This document shows positions 56,974 through 64,000 of a DNA stretch of 64,000 nucleotides, in pieces (within the stretch, counting starts at the first letter, position 1; every line of letters starts with the position of its first letter). Below the pieces are notes generated by a model. That model did no database searches. It was not told the DNA's origin and saw nothing but the letters and a program-made list of their open reading frames with translations. A program made the translations under genes and the position numbers. The stretch comes from Aquanectria penicillioides. Taxonomy: Eukaryota > Ascomycota > Sordariomycetes > Hypocreales > Nectriaceae. The stretch is taken from assembly GCA_003415625.1 (NCBI GenBank), contig PYIU01000005.1, positions 687,001-751,000 on the forward strand. Direction: 5' to 3'.

Positions 56974-59408
56974 ATGGCTGATGCCGTCGTCGATTCCCTG
57001 CCCACCTTTGGCGCCGAGCTCAAGGTTCGTGGCCTCTTATGCAACCCTCTGATCCAGGAGCTCCCTTTAGAGCACCCCGAGAGGAACGACAGACTAAGAT
57101 TCATTGTCCGTAGGATGGCTTCAAACCCGCCAACGCCTGGGTTAGCCACGGCATCAACTGGCTCGAGGACATCCAGCAGTTCTACCGCGAGCGCGCCGTA
57201 ATCGAAAAGGAATATAGCCAAAAGCTCACTGCGCTGGCCAAGAAGTATTTCGAAAAGAAGAATAGAAAGACTTCGCAGCTGAGCGTCGGCGACACTCCTG
57301 CCATGACCCCCGGCTCTCTCGAGAGGTACCCAACTCCAAACCCGACCCGCTCACCACCGCTTGGCGCATTCCGTACTGACCACGCATCTTCAATCTTACA
57401 GCGCCTCTTTGACCACTTGGACCACGCAGCTCACCACCCTCGAGTCTCGTGCCAGCGAACACGACCGATATGCGAACAACCTTCTCTCCCAGGTCGCCGA
57501 CCCCCTGAGGTTTTTCGGAGGGCGCTTTGAGGAATTACGCAAGCGCCATTCCGAGTACGCCGACAAGCTTGAGCGGGAGCGCGATGGCTCCTACGCCGAC
57601 CTGCGCAAGGTCAAGGGCAAGTATGACGCCGTCTGTCAAGAGGTCGAGGCCAAGCGCAAGAAGTCCGAGTCCCACTACGACAAGGCCAAGGCCCAGAGCG
57701 CCTACCAGCAGCAAATCTTTGAGATGAACAATGCCAAAAACTCTTACGTTATTGCCATCAACGTTACGAATAAGCTCAAGGAAAGGTACTACCACGAGTA
57801 CGTGCCCGAGGTCATGGACAGCCTGCAGGATCTCAACGAGTTCCGAACCATCAAATTGAACTCCCTGTGGGGAATCGCCACCCAGCTTGAATCAAGCATG
57901 CTAAAGCAGAGCAACGGCTTGATCGAGCACCAGGGCACCGAAATCCAGAGGAACCTGCCCCACCTCGACTCCATGATGTATATTCAGCATAATATGGGCG
58001 TCTTTAACGAGCCCCCTGACAAGGGCTTCGAGGCCAGCCCCGTGTGGCACGACGATGGCAGCATGGTTGTGGACGACACAGCCAAGATTTATCTACGAAA
58101 TGTTCTGAGCAAATCCAAGTCTCAGCTGGGAGAGCTAAGACGGGAGGTGGACAAGAAGCGCAGGGAAGTTGACGGTCTTAGACGCACGAAACAGCGCGTA
58201 AGGGATGGCGCTGAGAAGAAGGACGAGGTGGAAGTCGTCCGTATTCTGTTTTCTTTGCAGGAGGACCTTCACTCTGTTGACCGCCAGCGCCTGACGGCCG
58301 AAGTTGAGACATCGACCATCACCTCTGTTGTCGGCGACGTCACCCTCGGTGCCAAGAACCACAACTTTAAGAGCCAAACGTTCAAGATTCCTACAAACTG
58401 TGATCTCTGCGGAGAGAGAATCTGGGGTCTCAGCGCAAAGGGCTTCGACTGCAGGGACTGCGGCTACACTTGCCATAGCAAGTGTGAGATGAAGGTCCCC
58501 GCCGACTGCCCCGGCGAGCAGTCCAAGGACGAGCGCAAGAAGCTCAAGGTCGAGCGCCAGGACTCTGCAAACAAACTGCTCAAGCCTAGCGCCACCATGA
58601 CCTCTGTAAACTCGTCAGATGGACCGGAACTGTCCAGGTCCAACACGATGAACTCTCTCAGCTCCCACTCGGCTCGCCCATCCCTCTCGGGCTCCGTCTC
58701 GGGCCAACAGAGTCCAGCCGAGACACCATCAGAGCCGGCTCCGCGACCAAGCACTTCATCAACCAAACCACCTGGTGGTGCGCGAAAGAGAGTCATGGCA
58801 CCGCCTCCGGCTGCTTACATTAGTGAGGGTGCCAGCCCGGCGAACGGTAAGCCCCAGGAGGAGAAGAAGGGCAAGATGCTGTACACTTTTGACGCAGGAG
58901 GCGATGGTGAACTTTCTGTTCCAGAAGGCCGGGAAGTTGTCATGCTTGAGCCAGATGGTATGTTTAACCCTTGCGCCTCGCGCCAGTCCCGCTCTCAACA
59001 CCGGCCTAATGATGTAACGCAGATGGCTCTGGCTGGATGAAGGTCCGCCTCGGCTATAAAGAAGGCATTGTGCCAGCCTCATACGTAGAGTTTATTGAAG
59101 CCTCCGCCCCAGCTCCCTCAGCCTCCGCCCGCCCGATATCCATCATCTCCACCTCCACCACCTCGTCCGCTGCCACGTCCACTGCTGCCAAGAAGAAGGG
59201 CCCTGCCGTGGCCCCTCGCCGCGGAGCTAAGAAGCTCCGCTATGTAGAGGCCATGTACGAGTATACGGCGCAGTCCGAGGCTGAGCACTCCATGGCTGAG
59301 GGTGAACGCTTTGTCTTGGTCGCTGATGATCCCGGTGATGGATGGGTTGAGGTTGAAAAAGCGGGTATCCGGGGCAGCGTGCCTGCCAGCTACGTCCAGG
59401 CCGTCTAG
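56974..59408 (+). CDS. BZZ1: Bzz1-type F-BAR, C1 and double SH3 protein
   Basis: Membrane-curving adaptor of actin patches that works with WASP/Las17 in endocytosis. Four exons: 56974-57024, 57114-57325, 57402-58957, 59023-59408; 734 residues. The F-BAR domain covers about residues 5-330 (LPTFGAELKDGFKPANAWVS, GINWLEDIQQFYRERAVIEK, KEYSQKLTALAKKY) with long coiled-coil helices. A C1-type zinc domain lies at about 407-457, with the spacing H-x12-C-x2-C ... C-x2-C-x4-H-x2-C-x7-C all present (NFKSQTFKIPTNCDLCGERI). A Ser/Pro linker leads to SH3 number one (about 578-633, ending EGIVPASYVEF), cut by the last intron, and SH3 number two (about 679-734, ending GSVPASYVQAV at the stop). Domain order and size match fungal Bzz1 exactly. 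Confidence 0.95.
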
Positions 59409-60529
59409 AAGAATGGAAAAGGCGAGGCCTGTCCGAATAAAATGTTTTGGAGACAAGGTCGCCAGCGCTCGGGCGTGTGTATAGAAGAGGGGAAACAAGC
59501 AAGCGAGCAATATGGCTTCCGGCACAGCCAAGGGAGGGCGGCGGCGCCTACGTAGATAGAAACACAAAAAAGATGGAATAAGGCAGGCATGTATATTTCC
59601 GTGGAAGTATCCACTTGAACACTTGGTACATACATTCAAAATCAAATCAAACCATGGCTTCCAGATCCAGAAGAAAACAGGGTGGGCACAGCCCTCCCGG
59701 CTCGCCTTGTGAGTTGTCCATATCCATCCATGGCTTACGAAAGGTCCCTACGCGTCCATTGCCACCATTCCGAGCGACCGGCAGACGCGGACGCTACCCG
59801 TCAAAATGGGAAACAGAGGGGTAATTAGGCATCATTTTGACACGGGAGGGGGAGACGAGATCGAAAAAGTTGTCATGTCAGAAGAACAGAGGTGCCATGG
59901 GGTCTGACGGCCCACCAGATTTGGATTTCGATTCCAGCCATCAAGAAGTAGAAGAGGGACAAGTGCCGTCTATATTACACGATTGTACAACATAAAAATG
60001 AAAATGGAGGGCCTTAGGAAAAAAAACTGAAGAAGGAAAATGAGTCCCATCGCACACATCAGTGTTTCTTGTCACCGAGTTGCCCACCCTATTCTTGGTA
60101 TAACCTGACCCCTTCTCCCATGCCCTGCCTGCCCCTTCGCCAACAGTTCGCCATGCCATTTCCATTCCGAAAACCGGCCCTGCCAGACTTTGTCTTTGTA
60201 AAATTTGGTTTATGAAGGCGGAGGGGGATATATCTTCCAGGGTAACGCCGTCCCAAAATAGAAGTAGAAAGGAAATAGAAATCAAATGAAAAAAAAAACC
60301 ACATGTCTCATCCTTAGGGGGCAACCCTGTGCCATGCATGCAATAATCGCGGACCGAACGCCGAGCGGAGTGGTGGATATGAAAATAAGGGGTTCATGAT
60401 AAAGAAAAAACCGAATAATCGACAAGGAGAGTGGAACATGTCTATCCGCTGTATGCTGTGCATGAAGGGGAGTTTGTCGTAAAGCCATAGCTGGACTCAT
60501 AGAGGGAAAGTGACTGGCGGATTTGGTCC
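59409..60529. other. Convergent intergenic spacer, no gene seen
   Basis: 1.1 kb between the 3' ends of Bzz1 and the zinc-finger gene. Short A runs lie near 60020 and 60290. No coding region or RNA gene is recognised. Confidence 0.6.
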
Positions 60530-61585
60530 CTATATCATCTGCGCTGTCGGGGCTCCCAATCCGTGCTGGCCGAGTCCGTGTCTGAGAGCGTCTTGGAGTT
60601 CTGCTATTTGAGCCATCATGGCAAGAGAATGCTGAGATTGTTGGTCCATTTCGGCCTTGAGTTTCTCATTCTCCTCGCGCACTCGCTTGATCTCTTCTCG
60701 GAGCTCTGTCAGCTCTTCGGTGCCTTGACCGCTGGTTCGTCGCTTGCGCTTCATTCCGGCTTTTTCACTGTCGTTGTCATCGGGAGATTGGACGATCTCG
60801 GCGGGAGGCGTTGTTCCATCCATATTTGTGTGAACTCTGCGCAGATGCTCATTGAGATTTTCTTGTCGCGAGAAGCCTTTGCCGGTGTGCCGCTTGCAGT
60901 TGGGGTGAGGGCAGTTTACGGTATTTTTGGGTCCCCCATGTTTGCCGTGGACTTCGCGTTCGTGTCGGAGCAAGCCGCCTGAATAGGTAAAGCCAGGCAG
61001 GTTTTCGCATCCTTCGGCAGGGCACCGATAGGGTCGTTCGTGCTTATCCATGTGTTTGCTGATAATATACGTTAGCACTGCTTTAACAAAGAAACTAGTT
61101 TTAAGGGGTGCTTACTTCCACTCGCATTTGCGCGAAAATGCTCGCATCTCCTCTTTGCAGTCCTCCAGGGGACAGTGAAATTTTCCATCGGCCTGCTTCA
61201 CTACATCTCGGTCGGGTTTCGGAATCGGCTTGATGCGTGACGAGGGAGGGGAGCCGGCGCTTGGCGAGAGATCTTTCTCATCTGGAAGAGGATCGAGGGT
61301 GGGTGCTTGCATTGCGGCCTGGAGAGGGGATGGGAACGAAGCGTGAGTTAGGTCAAGGCGGGTAGCCTCCTGAACAGCAGCAGCATCTTCGGGCATCATG
61401 CCTCTATCGTCGCCCAAAACGCCTCGATCGTCAGGCAGCATAGAAGCCTCGGCAGTGTAGTGGCTGAGTTGTTCGGCGACGTCATTGTCGGTAAAGCGTT
61501 GATCGGCAGCATGATCGTGCTCGTCGCCGATGGGAGGATAGGCACCCTCATGGATGAAGCTCCGGGGCTCATATGCGACACTCAT
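60530..61585 (-). CDS. C2H2 zinc-finger protein with C-terminal coiled coil
   Basis: Probable nuclear DNA-binding protein. Two exons, 61116-61585 and 60530-61058, joined as KCEWNKHMDKH; 332 residues. The acidic first half has no fold I recognise. Fingers follow from about residue 137: CPLEDCKEEM...HMDKH; then CPAEGCENLPGFTYSGGLLRH...H; then CPHPNCKRHTGKGFSRQENLNEH, ending HLRRVH, each with two Cys and two His at C2H2-like spacing, although the first and second are longer than the classic form. A basic segment (KAGMKRKRRTSG) may be a nuclear signal. The end is a leucine-bearing coiled coil (ELREEIKRVREENEKLKAEM) suited to dimer formation. Similar fingers occur in Sordariomycete proteins of unknown target. 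The intron falls inside finger one. Confidence 0.88.
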
Positions 61586-64000
61586 ATTGAAAGTAGATTG
61601 ATGCCGATGAGATGCGGAAAGTTAGGATGACGCGGGAGCCACGGAGGGACGCGGGAGGACGAAGTCGACGGTCGCGTCAGATGGCAGAGTCGAAAACGGT
61701 TAGCAGCGGCGAATACGGAGGCAACCAAGCCGTGGGTGGGTGGAAGGCGAATGTCGCTGGCTGGTGTTTGGTTGATATGTCGTTGAGCTTTTGGAGAGCT
61801 CGATTGCGATGAGCTCGGATCGATGGAGGCCTGAAAAATATGGTATGAAGGCGTCGGAAGCCAACGGAGACTGATAGACTTGGTGGAACCAAAGCAAGGA
61901 AGGTTGGATTAGTCAGGGTAGCACGTGACGAGGCAGATGAGAGTGGTCTGTGCGCGTGGCATGAGCATGAGCATGAGCATGAGCGGAGCAAATTGCGAGC
62001 TTGCGCGAGTGGCGCCGAATGTTCCGAGTGGTCCTGAAGCTTGATCTTGCCGAGTCAGCACTCAAACAATTCTGGATCCCGCGTCATTGCGGAAGCCTTT
62101 GGTATTAGTACTCGACGAGGCTAGGCACCCAGTCAGTCCGAGTGACTCGAAATGGATGACTTCTCCATGAGTGCTTGGCGCTCCATGGCCAACAACACGC
62201 ATACGAGGCAGGACAAGGCGTGACTCACCCACACGGCTAAGCAAGCTCCCAGTGGATGCCTTGCCGCCATCATGCATGGGGAAGCCCGGGAGGGTCAACA
62301 AGGCTGCGGCGCCGTGAATAGCTGCACCGACCCTTTTCTCACCCCCTGCCTTGTGCACCCTCTGCCTTGCGCGGACTGCGGTCTGCCTCTCACTTGAGGG
62401 CGTTGGGATGATGGTTGTGGGCTCCATAGACGCCGGGCACCGGCTTAGGCGCGGGGCTGTGCTGTTGGTCGAGAGGGATGAAGTACAGATTCCCCCAAAA
62501 GATCCCATTGTGATCTTGTTCACGCTCAAGCTGACCGAGTTGCCTCTTATTCGCACTTGCCCTGGTCATTCGGCGACAACTTCGCCCATGTCCCACTCGG
62601 AGACGGGCTCGGAAAGGAGGAGAAGGGGGGTGCCGGGTCGGTCCTAAAGGACTATGGAGGTAAGGGATGCGCAAGATAGTGAGCTGGCGGCAACCTGTGA
62701 CATGGCCTAACACGATACCCTACATATCCGAGAACCTCCTCATTGGGCATGCGCGGGAGCATGCGGCACCAAAGAAGGGTCTGATTGTATGCCCCGGAAT
62801 GGGTCATAACACTCGGAAGACCTACCGTTTCGGCCGGCGGAAATGTATCTGGGTTTCTATATGATTACTGCCTCGGTCATCGAGAGAGGTTCCTCTCATC
62901 AGGTTATCCAAACACCGAGGGGATAGCTGGTGATGCAGCATAGTGCAGGACAACTTTGTCCCAGCAACGAGTCTTGGATGTGGCAAGTTGCGCCACCACC
63001 GAGGCAGCATGTTCCCACGTCGATCCGGGTTGATCGCGTAGAACGTGGGGTGATTGGCAGTTCAAACAGAAGATCCGATGTGCCGGGGTTTGGACGCGTA
63101 CTTGTTGCGCATTCTCCAGCTCCAAGATGAAGGCTGTTCAACGGGATGACGACAAATCTAGATTCCGGGGGAAGCGAGTGGCGATGCCGGAGTGAGGCTC
63201 AGCCAAAACAGACGGACGATAAGAGCAATACCCGGGGGTCCCATCAATTAGGGTTGTGACATGAATTGGCCTCTCGAGCGCCGACACTCCGACATCCGGG
63301 AAGTTCCTGTTGTGACGGGATGGTGAGTGTGTGAGGGGGAAATGCGCGAAAGCGGGTGGTGGGATTTTGGAGGCATGTTTGGGGGTGGTGGTGCTCGCTG
63401 CCGTCCATCGGTGTCAGGCATTTGTGCATTTACACCAGAAATATGAGGTTGAGACTTCTCGTGTCGATAGTCTAGCCGTGGCCTGCTACCCAAAAGCAGC
63501 TAAGACAATGATGCTTGTTCCTCAGGCCACAAATCAAAACCCTGTCATTGATAATGCTTTTGTTTTCAATATTGCAGACCATGAAGCCAGACAGTGAGGA
63601 GGCCGCAGAACATCTCCCACGATATTGGTTGCTATTCCAGCCAGCTACCTAGTCGGCGCCCTCCCATATTTCTTCTCTCCAGCTGTTAGGTGGAAATGGA
63701 AAATGGCGTGTTGGCAGTGCCCGTCACGTGATCACCATGTGCACCGATCTCCTCGCCCTCGCTCCCCGTCAATCAAGCAGGCCAAGTAACAACAACTGCG
63801 AAGCAGGCGGGTTGTACCTAATTATGAATTCTTTATTGCGTGTCAGTCAGTAGTCAGCCGGGCATCCACAGCAGCCCTAATTTCATCCCCAATGTCCACA
63901 GCACATTCGCAGCCAGTGAGCGAGGCCAGCGTATTTCAAAGTCTCATGCTGCCTTGAACTAATTTGTCCACCAGATTTGTGGCTTATGCTACCCCTCCAA
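61586..64000. other. Right-edge region, no gene seen
   Basis: The first 400 bases are the promoter side of the zinc-finger gene and contain four ATGAGC hexamers (61961-61984). From 62000 to 64000 the open frames are short and random-like in both strands. If a gene begins near the edge, too little of it is present to recognise. Confidence 0.5.
61961..61984. repeat. ATGAGC hexamer repeat, four copies
   Basis: Four perfect tandem copies of atgagc, 376 bases upstream of the zinc-finger gene start. Confidence 0.95.

Noticed and set aside
62062..62556. 164-codon minus-strand frame near the right edge
   Set aside because: No family-like sequence and no supporting splice signals; several overlapping frames of similar length occur here by chance.

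Overview
The window is nuclear DNA of a filamentous ascomycete. Genes are split by short introns (about 45-280 bp) with GTATGT/GTRAGT-like donors and CAG/TAG acceptors. Intergenic spacers are long, and the gene set (septation kinase SepH, a PNP-NACHT-ankyrin NLR, Ice2, Bzz1, an acidic ribosomal P1 protein) is typical of Pezizomycotina. Protein character points to Sordariomycetes, probably Hypocreales. I cannot name the genus. No virus, plasmid, CRISPR array, rRNA or convincing tRNA gene was seen. All exon joins were read by eye from splice signals and reading-frame continuity.

Layout. 1.7-3.4 kb (+): Q-rich disordered protein behind a long pyrimidine-rich leader. 4.9-9.9 kb (-): ten-exon SepH/Cdc7-type kinase with a one-base reading-frame break. 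9.9-13.8 kb: gene-free spacer with simple repeats. 13.8-15.7 kb (-): Arg/Ser-rich unknown protein, divergent from a dihydrofolate synthetase with a long C-terminal extension (16.5-18.6 kb, +). Then a DUF218 protein (+), an alpha/beta hydrolase (-) and the ER membrane protein Ice2 (-). 23.3-29.8 kb: gene desert. 29.8-31.5 kb (+): amino-acid transporter broken by two nearby one-base deletions. 32.8-36.6 kb (+): NLR of PNP-NACHT-ankyrin type with ten tandem 102-bp ankyrin units. 37.8-39.1 kb (+): sphingolipid delta-4 desaturase. 40.2-41.4 kb (-): VAP/Scs2. 43.4-44.1 kb (-): unknown 228-residue protein. 44.6-45.75 kb (+): UBA-ZnF-UBX protein. 46.2-46.8 kb (-): ribosomal P1. 47.6-49.25 kb (+): DUF2408/UPF0662 protein. 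49.6-50.3 kb (-): YCII-domain protein. 52.7-53.1 kb (+): 110-residue unknown. 53.6-55.3 kb (-): peroxisomal Pcs60-like CoA ligase. 57.0-59.4 kb (+): Bzz1. 60.5-61.6 kb (-): C2H2 zinc-finger protein. The rest to 64 kb shows no gene.

Most genes are unrelated housekeeping functions. Several touch membranes and lipids (Ice2, sphingolipid desaturase, VAP, Bzz1), but nothing shows they form a cluster. The item closest to a distinct system is the NLR, a family tied to fungal non-self recognition and programmed cell death. It sits beside gene-poor DNA and its ankyrin units are nearly uniform, which suggests recent repeat turnover. Frame breaks in two otherwise well-conserved genes mean small assembly indels must be excluded before any pseudogene claim.
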